Origin: Micromonospora nigra
GTDB lineage: Bacteria > Actinomycetota > Actinomycetes > Mycobacteriales > Micromonosporaceae
Length of the DNA stretch: 64,000 nt
Direction of reading: 5' to 3'
Assembly (NCBI RefSeq): GCF_900091585.1
Contig: NZ_FMHT01000003.1
Location: forward strand, 3,711,501-3,775,500
The translations under genes were made by a program, and so were the position numbers. The notes under the pieces are model-generated. The model did not search any database. It was not told the DNA's origin and was given only the letters and a program-made list of their open reading frames with translations. Numbering within the stretch: the stretch's first letter is position 1; each line of letters opens with the position of its first letter. Positions 7,930 through 16,618 of the stretch are shown here, piece after piece.

Positions 7930-9399
7930 ATGCCAGACGGAAGCATCTTCAAGCGCTGCGGCTGCCGCCACCCCGACACCGGCAAGCCCCTGGGAAATGA
8001 CTGTCCGAAACTACGCCGCGCGAACCGCGCCTGGAGCTTCGATCACGGCCACTGGACCTACCAGATCGAACTACCACCCACCACCGATGGTGGGCGCCGG
8101 CAGCTACGCCGCTCCGGCCTTCCCACCCGCCGTGCCGCCGCCGACGAACTCGACCGCGCCCGAAGTCTGCTTGCCCTCGCCGATGGTGACCGGCGCCGCC
8201 GTACCGAGATCGCCGACCTGCTGCAGACCGCCGTACGCGCCAAACGTCCCCTGCCCGAGGTCGACCGCATCCGCCAGCGGCTGCGCGGCGACGGGACGCT
8301 GGCCGACATGCCCACCGTCGCCGAGTACCTCACCGGCTGGCTGACCCACCTCACGGTCGACCCGAACACCAAGCACGGCTACGAATCGATCGTGCGGGTC
8401 CACCTCATTCCACACCTGGGAGACATCCCGCTGGACAAGCTGCGCACCACCCACATCCGCGCCATGTTCGCCGCCATCGAGCGCCGCAACGACGAGATCA
8501 CCGCCGCGAAGACAAGCACTGACCCAGCGATCCGCAGGTCCGTCACGGGCGTGCGCACCACCGGCGCCAGCACACGCCAGCGCATCCGCGCCTGCCTCCG
8601 CAAGGCGATCAACGACGCCCTCGCCGACGAACTCATCGTCGGCACCAACCCCGCCGCCCTGGTCAAGGTTCCCGCCGACCGACCCCTACCGATCGTGTGG
8701 GAGGACGAACGCGTCCAGCGGTGGAAGGCCACCGGGAAGGTCCCCGGCCCTGTCATGGTGTGGACCGACACGCAGATCGTGCAGTTCCTCGACTACGCCG
8801 CCGTCCACGCCCCCAACCTGTATCCGATGTGGCACTACATGGCCTACCGCGGACCCCGACGCGGCGAAGCGTGCGGCCTGCGAGACAGCGAAGTACGCCT
8901 GCACCGCCGCGAAACCACCATCAACAACCAGATCGCCACCCACGGCTACACCGCCGTGCAGAAACCACCGAAAAGCAGAGCCGGAAACCGCGACATCGCC
9001 CTCGACACCGACACCACCAAAGTCCTCACCGCCTACAAGGCCCGCCGCGCCGCCTGGCAACTCACCGCCGGCGACACATGGCCCGACACCGGACTGTTCT
9101 TCGTCCGCCCCGACGGGAAACCCTGGCACCCCAACGCCGTCACCCAACGGTTCCGCAAACTCATCCGCAAAGCCGGGCTACCCCCGATCCGACTGCACGA
9201 CCTGCGCCACAGCGCCGCCACCATCGCCCTCGACGCCGGTATCGACATCAAGGTCGTCTCCGAGCAACTCGGCCACTCCACCACGACCCTGACCCGCGAC
9301 ACGTACCAAAGTGTCACCAAACGGATGCACCAGGACGCCGCCGATGCCGTCGCCGAGAAAATCAACCAGAAGCGCCGCGGTTCCCGCCTCGCGGGATGA
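7930..9399 (+). CDS. int: phage-type tyrosine site-specific integrase
   Basis: A 489-aa integrase. The N-terminus has the arm-binding Cys motif of actinomycete integrases (SIFKRCGCRHPDTGK), then a core-binding domain (TVAEYLTGWLTHL) and a catalytic domain: YRGPRRGEACGLR (Arg near 310), a Lys strand, LHDLRHSAATIAL (near 424), LGHSTTTLTRDTYQSVT (Tyr near 459). GGGAG ten bases upstream fixes the ATG at 7930 over an earlier in-frame ATG at 7891. It is complete, so the element's integration gene survives although its cargo is decayed. No tRNA or clear attachment repeat is visible in the 80 bp downstream. Confidence 0.92.
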   Translation: MPDGSIFKRCGCRHPDTGKPLGNDCPKLRRANRAWSFDHGHWTYQIELPPTTDGGRRQLRRSGLPTRRAAADELDRARSLLALADGDRRRRTEIADLLQTAVRAKRPLPEVDRIRQRLRGDGTLADMPTVAEYLTGWLTHLTVDPNTKHGYESIVRVHLIPHLGDIPLDKLRTTHIRAMFAAIERRNDEITAAKTSTDPAIRRSVTGVRTTGASTRQRIRACLRKAINDALADELIVGTNPAALVKVPADRPLPIVWEDERVQRWKATGKVPGPVMVWTDTQIVQFLDYAAVHAPNLYPMWHYMAYRGPRRGEACGLRDSEVRLHRRETTINNQIATHGYTAVQKPPKSRAGNRDIALDTDTTKVLTAYKARRAAWQLTAGDTWPDTGLFFVRPDGKPWHPNAVTQRFRKLIRKAGLPPIRLHDLRHSAATIALDAGIDIKVVSEQLGHSTTTLTRDTYQSVTKRMHQDAADAVAEKINQKRRGSRLAG

Positions 9400-9479
9400 G
9401 ACCGAACAGCAGCAGGCATCCGCAGTGGGCCGAGTCCGTACCGCAAGTGCTTCGTCCCTGCCTACCGCCGGCCCGATCC

Positions 9480-9979
9480 GTGAGCAAGACCGCTGGTGCG
9501 GTGCAACGCGTGTCGTGCGGCCTGGCTCCGCGGTCGGCGCTGTCGTTGTGGACCGGTGTCGATAGCACGGATGAGAATTGGGGGGATTACGGCCGGGCGT
9601 GTGCGATCGACGGGTATGTGGGCGTGGTCGCCGTCGGTCAGCGGCAGGCGCTTGTTCTGGGCGACGAACCGGCAGCAACGACGTATCTGTCCTTGGAACG
9701 GCTGTTCCTGCGGTGGGCGGCGGCGGACGAGGAGGACGACCTGGTGAGCGCGGCCCGCCGAGCGGTACGTGTTGGCGTGGACTGGGACCCGGATGAGGAT
9801 GTCCGCTGGGTGGTGGACGGGCCTGTGGTGATGTCGATTCGGCGTGGCCCGGAGCGGAGTTGGAGCCCGACAATCACCTCGTGATCGATCTAGTCCCGGG
9901 CGACTACCGGGTCCGGGCGACGTCCCGCGCCGAGGGTGACAACTGGTCGGTCCTCGTCCAGCTTGAACCCGCGCCATGA
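9480..9979 (+). pseudogene. Imm21-like immunity gene, frameshifted
   Basis: The translation matches the layout of Imm21-type immunity proteins: PRSALSLWTGVDS, DYGRACAIDGYVGVVAVG, ALVLGDEPAATTYL, FLRWAAADEEDDLV, VRWVVDGPVVM. The frame then runs into a stop at 9884, but the -1 frame continues the family's C-terminus: DSAWPGAELEPDNHLVIDLV, PGDYRVRATS, WSVLVQLEPAP and a stop at 9979. The break is at about 9834, where ATG-TC-GAT would need one extra T. The N-terminus before PRSALSLW is also irregular. Either a decayed immunity gene or a single-base error in the sequence. Confidence 0.72.
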
Positions 9980-10330
9980 ACTCGCACAGCCCGAGGCAGA
10001 TGCAGACTTGATCAGGACATCCGGATCTTCCGCCGACCAGGGTGTGACGTGCGTGGAGGTCGAACGATCCGTCGTGCCGGTGCGGCGTACGTAGGGTGAC
10101 GAGGGGCCCTCAATCCGAGTTGTCATTGCGGAGGTCAGGGCCCGATGGTGGTAGCCCGTAGATGCCGTTGGCAGTCACGGTGGCGTTGTCGATATCGCTC
10201 GGGTCGATGCTCCAGCGGCCGGCCATCGTCATCACGTCGGACTCGGAGGGTGTCGTTTCGTGCCAGGCTGTCCACTCATCGTCTGACCAGCGTTCCCATC
10301 CGGGCTCCCTGCCGCGTGTGCCGATGCCTA

Positions 10331-11208
10331 AGGGACGTCTCGTAACTCGGTAACCGGTCCATCGTGGATCATGTCGTGGTGCAGGTGATCTCGGCGGCCC
10401 GCCCGGAGTGGATCTTCCCGTTCACGGGGCTGCAGCCCGCTCAGTTCCGCAGACTGGTCCGGCTGGTCGCCGAGCGGGGTGGTGACGCGATCGCTGACGG
10501 GCGGCCGGGGCGGCAGTGGTCTCTCGACCTTGCCGATCGGGTGCTGCTGGTAGCCGCCTACTGGCGCACGAACCTGACGATGCGGCAGATCGGCCCGCTG
10601 TTCGGGGTGTCGCACTCCGCCGCCCATCGAGTCATCGACACCCTCGGTCCGCTGCTCGCCCTGGCCCCGGTACGCCGGCGTCGGGTCGACCAGATCACCA
10701 TCGTTGACGGCACCCTGATCCCAACCCGGGATCACCGCCTGGCCGCCCCGAGCAAGAACTACCGCTACAGCACCAACCTGCAGGTCGCCATCGACGCCCA
10801 CACCCGCCTCGTGGTCGCACTCGGCGACCCGCAGCCCGGCAACCGCAACGACACCATCGTCTACCGCACCAGCGGCATCGACCAGAAGCTGGCCGGACGG
10901 CCGGTCATGGCCGACGGCGCCTACCGCGGCAACCCCGAGGTGATCATCCCCTACCGCAAGCCCGCCGACGGCAGCGAACTGCCCGAGTGGAAAGCGGAGC
11001 TGAACAAGCAGCACCGCACCATCCGAGCGCAGGTCGAACACGTACTGGCCCGCATGAAGTGCTTCAAGATCCTGCGCGACTACCGCCGCGCCGCCCACAC
11101 ATTGACCCACACCGCATCCGGCATCGCCCACCTCCACAACATCATCCTCGCCGGGTGACACCAGCCCCGTTGCCGAGCAACGCCTTCACCGAGTTACGAG
11201 ACATCCTT
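10331..11208 (+). mobile_element. IS5-family insertion sequence (878 bp)
   Basis: A complete insertion sequence bounded by 21-bp imperfect inverted repeats (two mismatches) sharing the 15-bp core GTCTCGTAACTCGGT on the left and its complement on the right. TA flanks both ends (10329-10330 and 11209-11210), consistent with a 2-bp target duplication. It carries one transposase gene. It interrupts the minus-strand hypothetical gene. Confidence 0.85.
10364..11158 (+). CDS. IS5-family transposase
   Basis: A 264-aa DDE transposase in a single frame. The N-terminal helix-turn-helix_4 region is LLVAAYWRTNLTMRQIGPLF; the DDE_Tnp_4-type catalytic core has D in ITIVDGTLIPT, D in PVMADGAYRG, and E in RAQVEHVLARMKCFKIL. 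It starts at GTG 31 bp inside the left end and ends 50 bp before the right end. The intact frame suggests a recent insertion. Confidence 0.92.
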   Translation: MDHVVVQVISAARPEWIFPFTGLQPAQFRRLVRLVAERGGDAIADGRPGRQWSLDLADRVLLVAAYWRTNLTMRQIGPLFGVSHSAAHRVIDTLGPLLALAPVRRRRVDQITIVDGTLIPTRDHRLAAPSKNYRYSTNLQVAIDAHTRLVVALGDPQPGNRNDTIVYRTSGIDQKLAGRPVMADGAYRGNPEVIIPYRKPADGSELPEWKAELNKQHRTIRAQVEHVLARMKCFKILRDYRRAAHTLTHTASGIAHLHNIILAG

Positions 11209-11662
11209 TAGTTCGATTTCGTCGGCTGTCGGAGCACCGAGGAACAGCGGCGCCTCGCCTCGCTTGCCGATGAAGCAGTAGGCGCGCAACAGTTCACCAT
11301 CCCGGGACCGAGCCCAGGCGTGATAGTCCGGGACCCGTTCGTTGGCGAAGAACTGCACCTCGCCCAGACGCCGACTCAGCACCCTGAGCCAGTCGGGGAA
11401 GGGCGGCTCGGTCGCGTCGAAACCCGGCGGAATGTGCCGCCGGCCGTGGGCGAGGGTCCAGCCTGACACCGGCGCGGACACGTGCACGCCGTGGCGGTAG
11501 GCCCGTTCGGTGCCGGTGGCCCAGTCGAGGACTTCCCGCCGGTGTAGACCAAGCACATCGGCAACCTCACCAGGGGTCCGGTTTCGGACCGCCAGCCACG
11601 ACGTCTTGTAACTGAATCCGGCCACGCCATCACGATCCCAGGAGGCTGCTTGCGGCTGCCTA

Positions 11663-12701
11663 GGGCCTGTGTCGAAGTCGGTCACAGCCACTCGTTGATG
11701 GCCGCGAGGTGGATGGTGGCTTCGTAGCGCACGGCGAGTTTGTCGAATCGGGTGGCCACGGCCCGGTTGCGTTTGAGGCGGTTGATGCCGCACTCCACGG
11801 CGTGACGTTGCTGGTAGAGGTGGGGGTCGAAGGCGGGCGGGCGGCCGCCCTTGGATCCCTTGGCCCGCCGGTGGGCGTCCTGGTCGGCCTTGCTCGGGAT
11901 GGTCGCGGCGATGCCCCGCCGGCGCAGGTAGGCCCGGTTCGCCTTCGATGTGTACGCCCTGTCGGCCAGGACTCGGTCCGGGCGGGTCCTCGGGCGGCCG
12001 GTGCTCACGCGGGGAACACGGATGGAGGCGAGGACCGGGATGAACTGCGGGCTGTCGCCGCGCTGCCCGGCGGTCAGCACGATCGCCAGGGGTTTCTGCC
12101 CCTGCTCGCAGCCCAGGTGCAGCTTCGTGGTCAACCCACCCCGCGACCGGCCGAGCGCGTGGTCTGCCGGCTCGACGCTGACCCCGCCAGGCGGTTCGAC
12201 CTGCAGATCCCCCTTTTCCGCGCTCCGGCCGCATGCTGATGGGCCCGAGCGCTGGTGGAGTCCACACTGACGTCCCAGGTGATCCGCCCGGCCGCGTCGG
12301 CGAGAGCCTGCAATGCGGTGAGCACCCGCTGCCAGGTCCCGTTGCGCTGCCACCGCCGGAACAGGGCATACACCGCCGACCAGGACCCGTACTGCGGTGG
12401 CACGTCTCGCCACGGGGCGCCCACCCGGATCCGCCACCGGATCCCGTCGATCAACTGCCGCCTGGTCCACAACGACGGTCGACCCGGCCGCTTCGGCGCC
12501 GGCAGCAACGGCTCCAGCACCGCCCACTGCACGTCGGTCAGGTCGAACCGCCTCGTCACCGCTAGGGTGTCCACGAGGTCTCCGGTTTCAGGTTCTGCTT
12601 GGTCGCTGAACCATCTACCGGAGACCTCACCCATTTTCGATCTTCGACACGCCGAGCGGTCACGCCACCTCAGACACCACCGCCGACTTCGACACAGGCC
12701 C
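11663..12701 (-). mobile_element. IS5-family (IS427-like) insertion sequence (1,039 bp)
   Basis: Bounded by perfect 19-bp inverted repeats, GGGCCTGTGTCGAAGTCGG and its complement, with TA on both sides (11661-11662 and 12702-12703). It has the two overlapping transposase frames typical of the IS427 group. It is inserted at the 3' end of the kinase-like gene. Without it, that gene's frame runs on in frame towards the next hypothetical gene. Confidence 0.9.
11682..12634 (-). CDS. IS5-family transposase, orfA/orfB with -1 frameshift
   Basis: OrfA runs from 12634 with a DUF4096-type N-terminus ([41 protein letters not shown]) and the first Asp in [11 protein letters not shown]. OrfB continues in the -1 frame to the stop at 11682: [51 protein letters not shown] (second Asp and the Glu). 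The slip site is the GGAAAAGGGGG run near 12208-12218, where GAA-AAG-GGG-GAT continues OrfB. This is the usual programmed frameshift of the group rather than decay. Confidence 0.88.
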
Positions 12702-13284
12702 TAGTGGCATCCGGATCTGCGCGGGTTTCGTCGTGGGCTGCTGTGGCGCTGCTCTTCTCGGCGCAGCGGGGGCAACGGGTTGGACACGGAGTCAGCGCTG
12801 CGGCCGTGGCCAGACCGCTGGTGTGCAGGATCGTGGTGACAGCCTCGTCGAAGCCGGTGTTCTCGGCCAGGACGTGTTCACCGTCGATGCCGAGCAGGTC
12901 GCGGGGTAGATACCATTCGCGCATCTGATCTGCGGTGACAGGAATGGGCTCGTCCCGGTTGAGGTGGCGGCGTACCGTCTCCTCGAACGAGACGTCGAAG
13001 TAGAAGACGGCGCTGGGCTCGGGATGCTCGGCGATGAGTCGGCGCAGGATCGTGCCGTGGCCGTGGTTGTCCAGGATACCTTCGACAATGACGTGGTAGC
13101 CGGCTTCGAGCGCGGCACGCGCGGTCGAAGCGATGAACGTCGGTGCCACCGGATGCATCCGGTTGCCGCCGTGTTTTCTGAGCAGGACTCTGCGCAGGTA
13201 GTCCTGTTCCACCAGCGCGGTGCCCTTTGCCTTTTCTCCTCGCGGGAGGAGGCCGAGCTTTGGCAGGCACCCGGAGTGGGCCAA
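12670..13284 (-). pseudogene. P-loop kinase-like protein, damaged at both ends
   Basis: The core resembles actinobacterial AAA/uridine-kinase-like proteins: GTALVEQDYLRRVLLRKHGG, GYHVIVEGILDN, FYFDVSFEETVRRHLNRDEP, MREWYLPRDLLGIDGEHVL. No Walker A GxxGxGK[ST] is present; the region before GTALVEQDY reads LPKLGLLPRGEKAK, so the nucleotide-binding end looks lost or scrambled. The last ten residues come from the IS element inserted at 12701. It follows the frameshifted methyltransferase by 46 bp and was probably in the same operon. Confidence 0.65.
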
Positions 13285-13330
13285 GGTCGATCCGGGGCGA
13301 CTGGCTCGGCCACCCCCGCGCCTGTCAGGT

Positions 13331-14121
13331 TCAGCGGGGCTTGCGGGCGGTGGTGGAGGCGAACTGGTAGCCGCGCACGAGCACTGTCGGGTCGGTCATC
13401 AGCTCGGCGAACCGGTCCAGCTCGTCGTGGGACAGGTCCTCGGCGAGGAGCCGGTCGCGTAGCTGGGTGGCGTTGTCGGCGTACAGGCGGCAGCCGGCGC
13501 TGCCGCCGGTCCAGGTCGCGGCGGTCCAGCGGGTGCGGACCTGTTCGAAGCCGTTGGCGAGCAGGACTGATGGGACTTTGTCGCCCCAGTGCAGGTCGAC
13601 CCCGCGGCCGGCGAGGACGTCGAGGATGGTGTGCACGACGCGGGTGATGAGGTCGTTGTCGCTGTCGGCGGGGGCGTGCGCGGACACGGGTGCGTAGACG
13701 ATCTCCCCGAGGACGAGGTGCCCGCCGGGGCGCAGCGCGTTGATCATGCGATGGAGCAGCTGGTGCCGGTTCGGTAAATGTTCCAGGACGCGGCGGGCGG
13801 TGGCGATGTCGATGGTGCCGGGTTCGACCGGCAGCGGTTGGGTGCGCAGGTCGCGTTGGTAGACGTCGAGCACGCCGGTGGGGTTGAGCATGCTGGTGTC
13901 GATGTCGACGGCGATGACCTTCCCGGCGTGGCCGACCAGTTCACACAGGTGCTGGGCGATGGAGCCGGCGCCGGCTCCGACGTCGAGGGCGGTGTGTCCG
14001 GCGGTGACGCTCAGGCGGGTCAGGTCGTCGAGGGTGACCGGGTCGAGCATCTCCTGCAAAAGTGAAGCTGGTGGGGGCTGTTGCGGAACTGGTAGCGCTG
14101 CGTGGGTGCGGTGGCCGTCAC
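13331..14121 (-). pseudogene. SAM-dependent methyltransferase with 1-nt frameshift
   Basis: Class I methyltransferase: motif I ALDVGAGAGSIAQHL, then VIAVDIDTSML, the IDIATARRVLEHLPNR motif and LRPGGHLVLGEIVY. The best start is GTG 14121, preceded by AAGGAG and overlapping the upstream stop as GTGA; it reads TATAPTQRYQFRNSPHQLH in frame, then hits a +1 break near 14062-14068 (CACTTTTGC). One extra base there would give HLLQEMLDPVTL and fuse it to the catalytic part. Otherwise translation could only begin at the poor TTG 14059. A real inactivation or a homopolymer error. Confidence 0.75.
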
Positions 14122-15074
14122 GGTGTGTCTCCTTGCGTCGTCGTGGTGTGGCAGGGCAGGGGCGTGGTCAGCAGCCAGTGCTGTTGCGGTCGCGGGTGCA
14201 GCGGTCGGGGTGGCGGGGCTGGCTGGGGAAGGGTTGCGGGTTCCCACCAGCGGCGGTTGGCGTGGCTGTGGGCGAGGTAGAGGAGGTAGGTCTGCACGCG
14301 CCAGCCGGAGGGATCCAGGTGGGCGGACTCGTAGGCGAGAACGTGCCCGGTGTCCGGGTGCAGGATGAGCAGGGCGCGCAGGCCGTTGCTGGTGGCGGCG
14401 ACGGCGATGCCGGGGCGGCCGGACCGGTCGACCACGCGCGGGTAGTAGGTGAGCGGGCTCAGATCGGCCAGCACCTTGAGGGCGGCGGCGCGGCCGTCAC
14501 GACGAGGGCTGTACCAGGTCGACAGATGCGCCAGGTTCGCCAGCACCTCGGTGAGATCGGCTGGTGAGGGCTCGTTGATGCCGAGGTCTTGGCGCAGCAC
14601 GTCGGTGCGGGTGAAGGGGCCGATCGGTCCGAGCTGGTGGAGGTCGCCGGGCCGCCACCAGTCGTCAGTGATCGGAACGACGCCGGCGGGATGCTGGGTG
14701 GCGAGTTGGCCGCCGGACCGGTCGTCGCCGCGCCACCGGACCACCTCCCGAACCGTCACCCCGGAGCGGGCGGCATTGTTCCACTGCCGGTAGTGCACGA
14801 GGTCATACGGGCCCGCCGCGGTGTCGCACGGGCTGATCCGCAGGCGTGCGGCCAGCGCCCGCAACGGGGCGCGCGCCGGTCGCGGGTACGACACATGGGT
14901 GCCCAGGCGGCTGGTGGTGTCGCCCGCCGGTGCGAGGCGGGGCTGCGGGAACGCTGAGGTGGGACAGTGCGCGGCATCAGGTTGGCCGTGGGGCGGCGCC
15001 GGCGTTGCCGCGGCGGGTACGGCGGTGGCGGCCAGCACCACCAGCGCGGTCACTGTTGCGGCGGTGGGAATCAC
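14118..15074 (-). CDS. secreted protein of unknown function
   Basis: A 318-aa protein with an N-terminal signal sequence (ATVTALVVLAATAVPAAATP, cleavage likely after AAA-TP near residue 24). The body resembles actinobacterial CU044_5270-type exported proteins: YDLVHYRQWNN, VREVVRWRGDDRSGG, LTYYPRVVDRSGRPGIAVAA, LILHPDTGHVLAYE. The C-terminus is Pro/His/Thr rich. The GTG start overlaps the stop of the 37-aa ORF upstream and the stop overlaps the next gene's GTG, so it is in the middle of a coupled string. The biochemical role is unknown. Confidence 0.72.
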   Translation of the reverse strand: MIPTAATVTALVVLAATAVPAAATPAPPHGQPDAAHCPTSAFPQPRLAPAGDTTSRLGTHVSYPRPARAPLRALAARLRISPCDTAAGPYDLVHYRQWNNAARSGVTVREVVRWRGDDRSGGQLATQHPAGVVPITDDWWRPGDLHQLGPIGPFTRTDVLRQDLGINEPSPADLTEVLANLAHLSTWYSPRRDGRAAALKVLADLSPLTYYPRVVDRSGRPGIAVAATSNGLRALLILHPDTGHVLAYESAHLDPSGWRVQTYLLYLAHSHANRRWWEPATLPQPAPPPRPLHPRPQQHWLLTTPLPCHTTTTQGDTP

Positions 15075-15184
15075 CGGCGTTCGACGGCGGTAGCGGTGCC
15101 GCGGGCGTGGCAGGTGCGGTGTTGCTGGACGTGGTCGACAACCTCGGTGATGAACTCACGAGGGTAGACGCGGAGTGCCGGCAT
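15071..15184 (-). CDS. 37-aa ORF coupled to the secreted protein
   Basis: A small frame reading MPALRVYPREFITEVVDHVQ and ending in ATAVERR. AAGGA lies about ten bases upstream of its ATG and its stop overlaps the GTG of the secreted-protein gene (GTGA), the same coupling used throughout this operon. No family is recognised. It may be a short regulator or leader; coding is supported only by RBS, spacing and overlap. Confidence 0.45.
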   Translation of the reverse strand: MPALRVYPREFITEVVDHVQQHRTCHARGTATAVERR

Positions 15185-15221
15185 CGATGGCGATCCTTCG
15201 TGCTTCACGGAACAGATGGGA

Positions 15222-15884
15222 CTATCGGGGGTTCACCGCTGCTGTCGGTGGAGGCGGTGACGGTTGTCTGCGGTCGGGGGTGGGGTTAGCGGGCCAGCGT
15301 CGGCTGCCGGCGGCAGGTCGGTGCATGCCGAGCAGGGTCGGGCCGTCGGGGAGGCGGATGTCGGCCTGGGGGCGGTAGCCATGGCGGGTGAACAGGTCAC
15401 GGTTGCGCACGGTGACCTCGGCCCACGCGGGCAGGTCGGTGCGGTCGATGCGGGTGAGGTAGTGCCGCAGCATCGCCTCGTCGAGGCCACGCTGGTCGTC
15501 AGGTGGGCTGGCGAGGACAGCGAGGTGGTGGTGCGGGTCAGCGGGGCGGCAAGTGTCCAGGACGCTGTCGAGGGTGAGGAATCGCCGCAGGTAGGGTCCG
15601 GCGGCCGCGGCGAGGCGCTGCGGGTAACTCGCCGGTGGTGGCAACGGGCGTAGCCGGTGCAGACCGACGGCGACGGCGGTGAGGTCGTCGGTGACGTGGA
15701 CCTCGCCGAAGAACAGGGCGTGTTCGACCCAGATCTCGGCCACGGCGGCAAGCACCGACAGCCGGTGGTTGACGTTGGGGACCAGCCGTTCGGCGAGGCA
15801 GCCGGGGTTCAGGCTGGCGGCGACAACGTCGGCGGTGCCGTGGCGTTCGGTCCAGCGGAGGGTGCGGATACGGGGCACAGTCAT
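15222..15884 (-). CDS. GNAT-family N-acetyltransferase-like protein
   Basis: A 220-aa protein. The middle shows GNAT-like features (LAERLVPNVNHRLSVLAAVA, HVTDDLTAVAVGL, HHLAVLASPPDDQRGLDEAM) and the C-terminal half has NRDLFTRHGYRPQADIRLPD, the usual FYxxxGF-like strand followed by LP.GP.LLGMHR. The acetyl-CoA loop is only loosely seen as PPDDQRGLDEA. The substrate is unknown. It follows the GOLPH3-like gene by 33 bp in the same operon. The last 25 residues are Pro/Arg-rich. Confidence 0.7.
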   Translation of the reverse strand: MTVPRIRTLRWTERHGTADVVAASLNPGCLAERLVPNVNHRLSVLAAVAEIWVEHALFFGEVHVTDDLTAVAVGLHRLRPLPPPASYPQRLAAAAGPYLRRFLTLDSVLDTCRPADPHHHLAVLASPPDDQRGLDEAMLRHYLTRIDRTDLPAWAEVTVRNRDLFTRHGYRPQADIRLPDGPTLLGMHRPAAGSRRWPANPTPDRRQPSPPPPTAAVNPR

Positions 15885-15917
15885 TGGTGTGGTCCTGGTC
15901 CGGTGAGTGGTGGACGG

Positions 15918-16607
15918 CTATCGGTAGGCGGCGGTGGCGACGTCACCGACGCTGGCGTCCACGGCGGCAAGGATGGCCCGCACGGGTTGGTAGTGCTGGT
16001 CAGCGACATTTCGCAGCCGGGCGGGGAGGGTGGCGGTGTCGTCGTCGAGGTAAAGGTGGTCCGACAGGCCAAGCACGGCGACGAGGCCGGCGAGGGCGGC
16101 AGTGTGGTTGTCGGGCGGTTCCCGGCCCTGAGCGAGGGCGCACAGTCGGGCCCGGGGGATGATCTGCCAACGGGTGTGGCTGGGCAGGTAAATGTCGGTG
16201 CGGACGAGTCCGGCCAGGCGACGCCGTTGCTGGTGGTGCAGGATGCCGACGGTGACCAGGGCGGCGCGGGTGCGGTCGTAGAGGTCGATGCTGAACCCCC
16301 GCAGCCAGCCACGTAGCGGCGGCGGGGTGACCGCATGGCGGATCGAGGCGATCGCGGTGTCGGCGATCAGGTCGCCGACGGGCCGCTTGGGGCGCGGGTG
16401 CAGGTACAGGTGCGGGTCGCCGGCCGGGCGGGCCGGGTCGTTCGGGCCCAACGCGACCCGCCCGGCCAGGAACAGGTCGATCAGGACCGCGCCGGCCAGG
16501 CCGAGGGCGAGGGCTTGCCGATGGATGTGGGTGTGGCCGGTGTCGCCGTCGTGGCCGAGCAGGAACACCTCGTCCCGCAGCGGCAGCGGCCTGGTCAGGG
16601 CGGTCAC
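15918..16607 (-). CDS. GOLPH3/VPS74-family protein
   Basis: A 229-aa protein matching the GPP34 (PF05719) pattern: LPLRDEVFLLGHDGDTG, ALALGLAGAVLIDLFLAGRV, PKRPVGDLIADTAIAS, LYDRTRAALVTVGIL, and the C-terminal LVAVLGLSDHLYL. The GTG start at 16607 is supported by AGGGGATCGATCC upstream; a frame extending to 16736 only overlaps the acetamidase gene. Eukaryotic homologues bind PI4P at the Golgi; in actinomycetes the role is not established, though membrane or glycolipid association is plausible. Confidence 0.82.
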   Translation of the reverse strand: MTALTRPLPLRDEVFLLGHDGDTGHTHIHRQALALGLAGAVLIDLFLAGRVALGPNDPARPAGDPHLYLHPRPKRPVGDLIADTAIASIRHAVTPPPLRGWLRGFSIDLYDRTRAALVTVGILHHQQRRRLAGLVRTDIYLPSHTRWQIIPRARLCALAQGREPPDNHTAALAGLVAVLGLSDHLYLDDDTATLPARLRNVADQHYQPVRAILAAVDASVGDVATAAYR

Positions 16608-16618
16608 GGATCGATCCC

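Larger units (their letters stand above)
10110..11625 (-). pseudogene. hypothetical gene interrupted by IS5-family element
   Basis: A gene of unknown function read from GTG at 11625 (AGFSYKTSWLAVRNRTPGEV, then WTLAHGRRHIPPGFD, RRLGEVQFFANERVPDYHAW, LRAYCFIGKRGE) to EIEL near 11211, where an IS element intervenes. It resumes at 10328 with GIGTRGREPGWERWSDDEW, MAGRWSIDPSDIDN and NGIYGLPPSGP, ending at the stop 10112-10110. Removing the IS and one copy of the TA duplication restores a continuous frame of about 210 codons. The start lies 36 bp from the end of a second IS element. Confidence 0.75.

Noticed and set aside
11682..12634. Transposase frames as a decayed pseudogene
   Set aside because: The AAAAGGGGG slip site, perfect ends and group-typical two-frame layout fit programmed frameshifting.
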